A stretch of DNA of 26,836 bases from WLMZ01 sp039920665 (GTDB taxonomy: Bacteria; Actinomycetota; Acidimicrobiia; Acidimicrobiales; Ilumatobacteraceae): contig JBDSDH010000172.1 of NCBI GenBank assembly GCA_039920665.1, positions 1 through 26,836 of the forward strand. Reading direction: 5' to 3'. Position 1 is the stretch's first letter. Each line of letters starts with the position of its first letter. Shown piece after piece: positions 6,348-12,401 of this stretch. The translations under genes were made by a program, and so were the position numbers. The notes under the pieces were generated by a model that had not been told where the DNA came from, did no database searches, and saw only the letters and a program-made list of their open reading frames with translations.

Positions 6348-8213
6348 TCATTCGACGATGATGGGTACCGACGTCACGACCGTGTTCGGTCGGTACAACA
6401 ACTTCGCCTTGATCGCGAACGCCGACTGGTTGTGCAGCCACTGGCTGCTGAACTTGGTGACGAACTCGGGGATCACGACCGTGATGATCTCGTCCGGATT
6501 CTCTTGGTCGAGTTCGTCGATGTAGGCCAGGATCGGGCCGGTGAGGTCGCGGTACGGCGAACTGATCGTGTGCAGTTCGACCGGTACGTCGAATGCATCC
6601 CACTGTTCGCGCAGGTGGCGCTCCTCGTCGTTGTCTGACACCACTGACACAGCGATCAGGCGATCCGGCGCGAGGCTGCGGGCATACGACACGGCGTTCA
6701 GGACACCCTTGTTGATCGTTCCGACCAGCACGACCACCAGATGCTGGTGGCGCTGGAACTTGTAGCCCGGCTCGACAGCCACGGACTTGCGGACCGACAC
6801 GTAGTGGCGATGCACGGCCTTGAACGCAAGTGTCAGCACGACGATCACGATCACACTGATGTATGCGCCGCTCACGAACTTGGTCGTGACCACGATCAAT
6901 GCCACAAGGCCAGTGGTGAGCGCTCCGATCGCATTGATGGTCAGGTTCAACTGCCATCGTGGCTCTTTGATCCGCAGGTGGTGTACACACATCCCGGTCT
7001 GGCTGAGCGTGAAGCCGGTGAACACTCCGACCGCGTAGAGCGGGATCAGCGCATCGATCTTGCCGCCGAAGATGACGACGAGGGTGATCGCCATCACCGC
7101 CAGGAAGATGATGCCGTTCGAGAACACCAAGCGGTCGCCTCGGTTGCCGAACTGACGCGGCAGGTAGCCGTCCTTGGCGATGATCGACGACAACCGCGGG
7201 TAGTCGGCGTACGCAGTGTTCGCGGCGAGGATCAAGATCGCGAAGGTGGCGAACTGGGTGATGAAGAAGAAGATGTTGCGACCGCCGTAGATGTGCTCGG
7301 CGAGTTGCGCCAGCACCGTCTGCTCGTTGCCGCCGGCATCGGCACCACCGGCAACCGGATGCAGGTGGAGGGCGATGACCGACAATCCGAAGAAGCAACT
7401 GCCGAGGATTGCGCCCATCCACATCAACGTGCCGGCGGCGTTCTTCGATTCCGGCTTTTTGAACGCCGGCACGCCGTTCGACACGGCCTCGACGCCGCTC
7501 AATGCAACAGCACCCGACGAGAACGCCTTGAGGAACACGAACAGGCTGATTGCCTCCTGACCCTTCAACAGTTCGGCCGCCTCGCCGGTGTGGGCGATGG
7601 GTTCGAGGTGCTGGACGAACACCCGGAACAGGCCGACCAGGATGAGGGTGATCAGCGAGAAGATGTAGATGTAGGTCGGGGGAGCGAACAGCGCTGCAGA
7701 TTCCTTCAAGCCGCGAAGGTTGGCGATGGTCATGATCAGGATGAAGCAACAACACAAGAGCACTCGGTACTTTCCGAGCCCGGGGAATGCAGAGATGATC
7801 GCCGCGACCCCGCCGGCCACCGAGACGGCAACGGTGAGGATGTAGTCGGTGAGCAGCGAACTGCCCGCAACCAGTGACGGCACTTCACCGAGGTTCTCGC
7901 GGCTGACCACGTACGAACCGCCGCCGCTCGGGTAGGCGAAGATCGTCTGGCGGTAACTGACGACCACGATCGCGAGCAGGATCACGACCATGATCGAGAT
8001 CGGCACCAGCTTGCTGTAGGCCGCCAAACCGGCTGCCGCGCCGGCGCCGCCGATCAGGAAAACGCGCAAGATCTCTTCGGTCGCGTACGCCGTCGACGAG
8101 ATCGCGTCGCTGGAAAAGACAGGCAGCGCAACCTTCTTCGAGATGCGCTGGTGTTGCTCGTCAGCAGTGGCCAATGGCCTGCCGATCAGGATCCGCTTCA
8201 AGGAGGTCGCCAT
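6348..8213 (-). CDS. KimA-like APC-superfamily potassium transporter
   Basis: 621 residues: about 12 hydrophobic segments in the first 470, then a soluble cytoplasmic domain of about 150 residues (from HLVVVLVGTINKGVLNAV onward). This is the architecture of KimA (YdaO), a proton-coupled potassium importer. The N-terminal segment SSDAISSTAYATEEIL puts Asp at residue 36 and Tyr at 43. As I recall, Bacillus subtilis KimA has its ion-site residues Asp36 and Tyr43 at the same positions. Asp123 and Ser131 in LLTDYILTVAVS fit further site residues. Annotation pipelines usually call such proteins amino-acid permeases. The divergent neighbours are two TrkA-type regulatory proteins, which supports potassium. 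The order resembles the M. tuberculosis block Rv2690c-ceoB-ceoC-Rv2694c. No Shine-Dalgarno sequence is obvious before the ATG. Confidence 0.88.
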   Translation of the reverse strand: MATSLKRILIGRPLATADEQHQRISKKVALPVFSSDAISSTAYATEEILRVFLIGGAGAAAGLAAYSKLVPISIMVVILLAIVVVSYRQTIFAYPSGGGSYVVSRENLGEVPSLVAGSSLLTDYILTVAVSVAGGVAAIISAFPGLGKYRVLLCCCFILIMTIANLRGLKESAALFAPPTYIYIFSLITLILVGLFRVFVQHLEPIAHTGEAAELLKGQEAISLFVFLKAFSSGAVALSGVEAVSNGVPAFKKPESKNAAGTLMWMGAILGSCFFGLSVIALHLHPVAGGADAGGNEQTVLAQLAEHIYGGRNIFFFITQFATFAILILAANTAYADYPRLSSIIAKDGYLPRQFGNRGDRLVFSNGIIFLAVMAITLVVIFGGKIDALIPLYAVGVFTGFTLSQTGMCVHHLRIKEPRWQLNLTINAIGALTTGLVALIVVTTKFVSGAYISVIVIVVLTLAFKAVHRHYVSVRKSVAVEPGYKFQRHQHLVVVLVGTINKGVLNAVSYARSLAPDRLIAVSVVSDNDEERHLREQWDAFDVPVELHTISSPYRDLTGPILAYIDELDQENPDEIITVVIPEFVTKFSSQWLHNQSAFAIKAKLLYRPNTVVTSVPIIVE

Positions 8214-8321
8214 GCGGATCCGAGCCTGGCAGATGGAGCGCCTTTCGCGTCGGCCTTCACGACATCTTCACGCCCTCCCCGACGCGGTCGGTGAGTCGTC
8301 CGTTTACGCTGGCGGCGCATC

Positions 8322-8342
8322 GCTGAGACATGAGTGCTCAGC
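8322..8342 (+). promoter_or_regulatory. Hairpin in the leader of the first trkA gene
   Basis: GCTGAG (8322-8327) and CTCAGC (8337-8342) form a 6-bp inverted repeat with a 9-nt loop, just before the GGAGGA ribosome binding site (8350-8355). A -10 candidate TACGCT lies at 8305-8310. The 148-bp divergent gap (8214-8361) otherwise shows nothing recognisable and is too short to hold a c-di-AMP (ydaO-type) riboswitch as well as both promoters. Confidence 0.35.
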
Positions 8343-8361
8343 CGGATTCGGAGGAACCGTC

Positions 8362-9066
8362 GTGCATGTGGTGATCGTTGGATGTGGACGAGTCGGGTCG
8401 GCGTTGGCCAATGACCTCGTCGAACGGGATCACTCGGTGACCATGATCGATCGTCGGAGCGAGGCGCTGGCACGTCTGGGCGAGTCCTTCAGGTGGATCG
8501 ACCAGGACACCGGAGCTGACGCTCCGAGCCGCGCCCGCAAAATGGTTGGAATCGGGTTCGACCGAGATGTGCTGATCAGGGCAGGCATCGAAAACGCTGA
8601 CGCAGTCGCGGCCGTGACCAGCGGCGACAACTCGAACATTCTCATCGCTCGCGTCGCTCGCGAGAACTTCGGCATAGAGCGGGTGGTGGCTCGGATCTAC
8701 GACCCCAAACGGGCTGCGATCTACCAACGACTCGGCATCGCGACGGTTGCCACCGTTTCGTGGACGACCGAGCGCGTGCTGCGCCGAGTATTGCCCGCCG
8801 CGACCGCGATCGAGTGGGTCGATCCCAGTGCCCAGATCTCGCTCGTCGAGCGCCAAATCGATGCTGCCAGTGCCGGCCGCAAGTACACCGAGATCGAGTC
8901 CGAGGGTGGGGTCAAAGTGGTCGCGGTGTCGCGGCTCGGCATCGCCGTTCTGGCAACCGACCAACTCGTGACCCAGGAGGGCGACGTGGTCTTCCTCGCC
9001 GTCTCGTCCGATCGAGTCGAACATCTCGATCGTGTCTTTGCCCGCCCAGCGCAACACGCCCACTGA
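8362..9066 (+). CDS. trkA: TrkA-family potassium uptake regulatory protein (CeoB-like)
   Basis: 234 residues with a TrkA-N (RCK) Rossmann domain. The nucleotide motif GCGRVG lies at 7-12, an acidic residue follows in the second strand (TMIDRRSEAL), and the typical AVTSGDNSNILIARVAREN and VVARIYDPKRA segments come next. A TrkA-C domain occupies about 140-225. Such proteins bind NAD(H) or nucleotides on the cytoplasmic face and gate a potassium transporter. The GTG at 8362 is chosen because GGAGGA precedes it by 6 nt and the Rossmann strand starts at once; a longer in-frame extension has no family character. The region around residues 45-65 carries a short hydrophilic insertion (DTGADAPSRARK) compared with the next gene. 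It is followed after 43 bp by a second trkA gene and diverges from the KimA-like permease. Confidence 0.93.
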   Translation: MHVVIVGCGRVGSALANDLVERDHSVTMIDRRSEALARLGESFRWIDQDTGADAPSRARKMVGIGFDRDVLIRAGIENADAVAAVTSGDNSNILIARVARENFGIERVVARIYDPKRAAIYQRLGIATVATVSWTTERVLRRVLPAATAIEWVDPSAQISLVERQIDAASAGRKYTEIESEGGVKVVAVSRLGIAVLATDQLVTQEGDVVFLAVSSDRVEHLDRVFARPAQHAH

Positions 9067-9109
9067 TCCGTCGGATGTTCCGCCAGACAGGTCAGAACAG
9101 GAGAACACC

Positions 9110-9778
9110 ATGAACGTCGTCATCGTCGGAGGCGGAAGCGTCGGTCGCTTCATCGCCGCTCAACTCGGGGCTGCGGGCAACACCGTCACCATCTTGGACA
9201 ACGCACCCAAGGTGGTCGGCCAGAACCAGGGCACGCAGAACGCTCAGGTCTCGTGGGTCGAAGGCGACGGCTGTGAGATCGACGTACTGTCCCGCATCGG
9301 TCTGGCCGAATGCGATGTCGTCGCCGCGGTCACGGGCGACGACGAGGACAACCTGGTCGTTTCGCTGCTCGCCAAGCAGGAGTTCGGTGTGCCGCGCGTC
9401 GTGGCCCGGGTCAACAACCCGAACAACGAGTGGATGTTCAACGAGATGTGGGGCGTCGATGTCGCGGTCAGCACGCCGCACCTCATCACCGGCCTCGTCG
9501 AAGAAGCGGTCAGCGTCGGTTCGTTCGTGCGGTTGATGTCATTCGGCCGCGGCAAGGCGCGCTTGGCCGAGGTGACGTTGGCCGAGGGTTCACCAGCGGC
9601 CGACAAGGAGATCGTCGACCTCAAGTTTCCCCGCGACGCGACAGTCGTTGCAATCCTGCGCCACGACAAGGTCGTTGTGCCTCGCGGCGACACCGTGCTG
9701 CGGGTCGGCGACGAAGTGATCGTGCTGGTTGCCGGGGACAGCGAACCCGACGTCCGCGCGGTCCTGATCGGCGTCTGA
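9110..9778 (+). CDS. trkA: TrkA-family potassium uptake regulatory protein (CeoC-like)
   Basis: 222 residues, the second member of the tandem TrkA pair. GGGSVG (7-12) is the nucleotide-binding loop and ILDN marks the end of the second strand. GDGCEIDVLSRIGLAECDVVAAVTGDDEDNL and RVVARVNNPNNEWMF are typical RCK segments, and the last 80 residues form a TrkA-C domain ending GDEVIVLVAGDSE. AGGAG (9099-9103) lies 6 nt before the ATG. Two different RCK subunits next to one permease suggest a hetero-oligomeric gating ring, as proposed for mycobacterial CeoB/CeoC; this is inference from family and context. Confidence 0.94.
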   Translation: MNVVIVGGGSVGRFIAAQLGAAGNTVTILDNAPKVVGQNQGTQNAQVSWVEGDGCEIDVLSRIGLAECDVVAAVTGDDEDNLVVSLLAKQEFGVPRVVARVNNPNNEWMFNEMWGVDVAVSTPHLITGLVEEAVSVGSFVRLMSFGRGKARLAEVTLAEGSPAADKEIVDLKFPRDATVVAILRHDKVVVPRGDTVLRVGDEVIVLVAGDSEPDVRAVLIGV

Positions 9779-9794
9779 AGCGCCCAATCCAGCA

Positions 9795-9811
9795 CTCGCC
9801 CGGTCGGCGAG
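9795..9811. terminator. Hairpin between convergent trkA and OB-fold genes
   Basis: CTCGCC (9795-9800) pairs with GGCGAG (9806-9811) around a 5-nt loop in the 60-bp gap between two convergent stops. It could end transcription from both sides. It runs into the 13-bp tandem repeat described next, and there is no U-tract. Confidence 0.4.
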
Positions 9812-9849
9812 GTCAGTCGGCGAGGTCAGTCGGAGAGGTCAGTCGGCGA
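9811..9849. repeat. 13-bp tandem repeat over the stop codon of the OB-fold gene
   Basis: Three 13-bp units ggtcagtcggcga (9811-9823), ggtcagtcggaga (9824-9836) and ggtcagtcggcga (9837-9849) follow a partial copy at 9801-9810. The OB-fold gene ends in the third unit (stop at 9839-9841, minus strand). In the direction of that gene the units give TGA at offsets 0, 13 and 26, one in each reading frame. Confidence 0.9.
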
Positions 9850-10195
9850 GCAAGGTGTAGGCCGGATTGAGCATCACCCGCCGACCACGCTCATCGCGAG
9901 CCAACCCTTCGAACACGACAGCTCGGCCGTGCTCGATGCCGCCGATCGACCGGCGGCCGGTGAACACCGCGACCGCGTCGCCAGTTCCGTCGGAGATCAT
10001 GACTTCGAGCGAGGGCACGCCCTGACGCGGAGCGACCTGCATCCGTTTGACCTCGCCACCGACGCGCGCCGCTTGACGGTTGCCGACGTCGCTGATGGAA
10101 CTCAACCCAAACTTGTCGAATCGATGGTGCAGTCGCTCGTTGTCGAGCACGGTGCGGTCTGTGGACATGCGCTTGGCGAGATCTCTGAGACCCAT
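9839..10195 (-). CDS. Small OB-fold nucleic-acid-binding domain protein
   Basis: 118 residues. A basic N-terminal helix (MGLRDLAKRMSTD) is followed by one OB-fold (SISDVGNRQAARVGGEVKRM, then LEVMISDGTGDAVAVFTGRRSI, then GRAVVFEGLARDERGRRVMLNPAY), as in tRNA-anticodon-type or RecG-type OB proteins. There is no catalytic residue; the likely role is binding nucleic acid or a partner. As I recall, a similar protein (Rv2694c) follows ceoC in M. tuberculosis, so the neighbourhood appears conserved. The ATG at 10195 is chosen over longer in-frame starts because those would overlap the divergent gene, and because a TACGGT box ends exactly 6 nt before it. The mRNA would then begin with the ATG. Confidence 0.85.
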   Translation of the reverse strand: MGLRDLAKRMSTDRTVLDNERLHHRFDKFGLSSISDVGNRQAARVGGEVKRMQVAPRQGVPSLEVMISDGTGDAVAVFTGRRSIGGIEHGRAVVFEGLARDERGRRVMLNPAYTLLAD

Positions 10196-10201
10196 CGCGT
10201 C

Positions 10202-10211
10202 ACCGTAGCCT
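10202..10211. promoter_or_regulatory. Overlapping divergent -10 boxes in a 22-bp intergenic region
   Basis: On the plus strand TAGCCT (10206-10211) ends 6 nt before the GTG at 10218. On the minus strand TACGGT (10207 down to 10202) ends 6 nt before the ATG at 10195. Both boxes use the same TA base pairs at 10206-10207. With the usual 7-base step from the last T of the -10 box, both transcription starts fall on the first base of the start codons. The boxes sit inside a 6-bp inverted repeat GCGTCA...TGACGC (10197-10202, 10211-10216). Any -35 contacts would lie in the opposite coding region. Confidence 0.55.
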
Positions 10212-10217
10212 GACGCC

Positions 10218-10640
10218 GTGAAAACGCGCACCCTGCTGCTGCTCGCCGTGGCCAGCGGACTCGTCATCCTGCTCGCCGGCAGCATCAAGCTGTTCTTGAT
10301 CGCCGATGAGAAGGCCCCGGCGCACCTCGTGCTCGGAGAAACCGGAAAGATCGGCGACATGACGGTGACCGTGCTGTCGGTCGATCGCTCCGGCAGCGAG
10401 ACGTACATCAGTGTGCGCCTGGTCGGTGTCGATGATCCCGATGGCGCGACGTCGTGGGTGCTCGGTGTCGTGGGCGAACAGTTGCGCCCACTCGCCCCGC
10501 CGACGTCGGTCGGACCGGCGTGTGAGGCGACATCGGCCGACACCGAGACCGATTGCGTCCTGGCATTCCGAACCACCGCTATCGGTGTGCTCACCTATGG
10601 CCGTGCCGACGAGACGATTCGTTGGGACATCCCCACCTGA
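10218..10640 (+). CDS. Small secreted or membrane-anchored protein of unknown function
   Basis: 140 residues with a basic N-terminus (MKTRT) and a hydrophobic helix at about 5-28 that could be a signal anchor. There is no lipobox Cys and no clear signal peptidase site. The external part is a small beta-rich domain with two cysteines (PACEATSADTETDCVL) that could form a disulfide. The GTG at 10218 is chosen because TAGCCT lies 6 nt before it and the hydrophobic segment begins right after. It diverges from the OB-fold gene with only 22 bp between the start codons, so the two are likely co-regulated. I recognise no family. Confidence 0.7.
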   Translation: MKTRTLLLLAVASGLVILLAGSIKLFLIADEKAPAHLVLGETGKIGDMTVTVLSVDRSGSETYISVRLVGVDDPDGATSWVLGVVGEQLRPLAPPTSVGPACEATSADTETDCVLAFRTTAIGVLTYGRADETIRWDIPT

Positions 10641-10660
10641 ACCCGGTCCATCGTGGGTGT

Positions 10661-10760
10661 CGTGCTGCGGTCGACATCCGCTGGGATCCCACGTCGGCGC
10701 TCACGGGCTGTCGACAGCCGCTCGAGTCCCACGTCGGCGCTCACGGGCTGTCGACAGCCG
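10661..10760. repeat. Palindrome-bearing 40-bp tandem repeat, locus B
   Basis: Two copies of an exact 34-bp sequence (10687-10720 and 10727-10760) start 40 bp apart, and a diverged third unit precedes them (gcggtcgacatccgctggga, in the same 40-bp register). Each exact copy contains the 14-bp palindrome GGCTGTCGACAGCC (10706-10719, 10746-10759). The linker tcccacgtcggcgctcac matches locus A at 1252-1311 in part. The array fills the first half of the 271-bp gap before lpd; the rest (10761-10897) shows no gene. Confidence 0.9.
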
Positions 10761-10911
10761 ATCGAAGTGGGCGTTGGTCGGGGGTGGTAGTGACAGCAAC
10801 CCCTGCTGACCTCGTGATGTGGTGGGCCGCGGAGGCCGTCGCGCTACGGTTGGACCCGGAAATCTTGGCGCTGACATCCAGCGTGCGAGCACTGTACGGA
10901 GGTGGTCCCTC

Positions 10912-12324
10912 GTGGCCGAGCAATTCGATCTGGTCATCATCGGTGGAGGCCCCGCCGGCTACGGAGCAGCGTTTTACGCCGCGTCGGCCGGACTCAACGT
11001 CGCCATCGTCGAGAAGGACAAGATGGGCGGCACCTGCCTCAACCGGGGTTGTATCCCGGCCAAGTCGTTTCTCGAGACGGCTGCCGTCTACCGCCACGTT
11101 GCCCATGCGGCCGACTTCGGCATCGAGTCCAGCGCACCGACCGTCAACTTCGCAATTGCCCAGGCTCGCAAGCAGAAGATCGTCGACGGGCTCGTCAAGG
11201 GCATCGGTGGTTTGATCAAAGCCCGCAAGGTCACCCTCTATGTCGGGAGCGGATCGCTCGGTCCGGATCGCACGGTCACGGTCACGCTCGACGAAGGCGG
11301 CGAGGCGCAGGCTCAGGGCAAGGCCGTGATCCTCGCAGCCGGATCGGTGCCACGTACGATTCCCAACTTCGATCGTGGTGGTCCGATCATGACCAGCGAC
11401 GAAGTGTTGATGCTCGACTACATCCCGACCACGATGGCGGTGATCGGCGGAGGTGCGATCGGATGTGAATTCGCCTCCACATTCGCCGACCTCGGATCGA
11501 AAGTCACCATCCTCGAAGGTCTCCCGAAGATCCTGCCCGGCCTCGACGGTGACGTCGCCAACGTGGTGGTACGCAGCTTCAAGAAGAAGAACATCGACAT
11601 CCGCACCGGCGTGATGGTCAATGGGCACATGCCCAACGGCAACGGGGGCACGACCGTCCACTTCGGGCCCCAGGATGGTGCGGGCGAGAACATCGACGTC
11701 GACGTGGTCGTCGTCTCGGTGGGACGTCGACCGTATTCCGACGAACTCGGTCTGCAGAACACCGGGGTCAAGGTCACCGATCGTGGCTTCGTCGAGGTCG
11801 ACGAGTTCTGCCGGACCACCGAGGACGGCGTCTACGCGATCGGCGACCTGATCAACACCCCGGCCCTGGCCCACGTCGGCTACGCCGAGGCGATCCTGGT
11901 CGTCAAGCAGTTGCTCGACGAGAACCCGATGCCTGTCATGTACGACAAGGTGCCATGGGCGATCTACTGTCACCCCGAAGTTGCATTCGCCGGACCCGAC
12001 GAGGAGGGCGCTCGCGCGCTCGGTCACGATGTCGTCGTCGCCAAGCACCAGTACCGGGGCAACAGCCGGGCTCAAATCATCGGCGAGATCGACGGTCTCG
12101 TGAAGGTGATCGCCAAGAAGAACGCCGACGGCTCGGCCGGGCAGGTGCTCGGTGTCCACATGGTTGGTCCGTGGGTGACCGAGCAGTTGAGCGGCGGTTA
12201 CCTCGCCGTCAACTGGGAAGCCACCGTCGCTGAAGTGGCCGAGTTCATCCAGCCCCACCCGAGCTTGACCGAGCTGTTCGGTGAGACAATGCTCTCGCTC
12301 ACTGGTCGTAGTCTCAACACCTGA
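10912..12324 (+). CDS. lpdA: Dihydrolipoyl dehydrogenase (E3)
   Basis: 470 residues. E3 reoxidises dihydrolipoyl groups on E2 and H proteins with NAD+. Visible landmarks are the FAD motif GGGPAGYGAA (11-20), the redox disulfide GGTCLNRGC (Cys42 and Cys47), the NAD motif GGGAIGCEFA, the FAD-site YAIGD, and the C-terminal catalytic pair HPSLTE (His449 and Glu454). All are intact. The GTG at 10912 is chosen because GGAGGT (10898-10903) precedes it by 8 nt and the product starts in the family manner. It is followed by the E2 gene after 77 bp and then lipBA, so the cluster supplies E3, E2 and the lipoylation enzymes. No E1 is visible here. Confidence 0.97.
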   Translation: MAEQFDLVIIGGGPAGYGAAFYAASAGLNVAIVEKDKMGGTCLNRGCIPAKSFLETAAVYRHVAHAADFGIESSAPTVNFAIAQARKQKIVDGLVKGIGGLIKARKVTLYVGSGSLGPDRTVTVTLDEGGEAQAQGKAVILAAGSVPRTIPNFDRGGPIMTSDEVLMLDYIPTTMAVIGGGAIGCEFASTFADLGSKVTILEGLPKILPGLDGDVANVVVRSFKKKNIDIRTGVMVNGHMPNGNGGTTVHFGPQDGAGENIDVDVVVVSVGRRPYSDELGLQNTGVKVTDRGFVEVDEFCRTTEDGVYAIGDLINTPALAHVGYAEAILVVKQLLDENPMPVMYDKVPWAIYCHPEVAFAGPDEEGARALGHDVVVAKHQYRGNSRAQIIGEIDGLVKVIAKKNADGSAGQVLGVHMVGPWVTEQLSGGYLAVNWEATVAEVAEFIQPHPSLTELFGETMLSLTGRSLNT

Positions 12325-12336
12325 GCCTTCGGGCTC
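12323..12336 (+). terminator. Short UUCG-loop hairpin after lpd
   Basis: GAGCC (12323-12327) pairs with GGCTC (12332-12336) around a TTCG loop, overlapping the lpd stop codon. The tetraloop makes the hairpin stable, but the stem is short and there is no U-run. It may attenuate read-through into the E2 gene or protect the lpd 3' end. Confidence 0.35.
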
Positions 12337-12401
12337 GCTCGTTTCGCATTTCGAATCCGCACGACCGACATCGATCTGAACACCATTCTCGAGAGGAATC
12401 C

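Noticed and set aside
8214..8361. c-di-AMP (ydaO-type) riboswitch before the KimA-like gene
   Set aside because: The divergent gap is 148 bp and must hold both promoters. No conserved riboswitch segments were recognised, only one 6-bp hairpin on the trkA side.
10661..10760. 40-bp repeats as a small CRISPR array
   Set aside because: The 40-bp unit is repeated as a whole, including what would be the spacer, and no cas gene is present.
10741..12258. 505-codon minus-strand ORF opposite lpd
   Set aside because: It is the complement-frame shadow of lpd, full of Asp/Val/Arg/His as expected from GC-rich codon bias. The plus-strand gene has all E3 motifs and a ribosome binding site.
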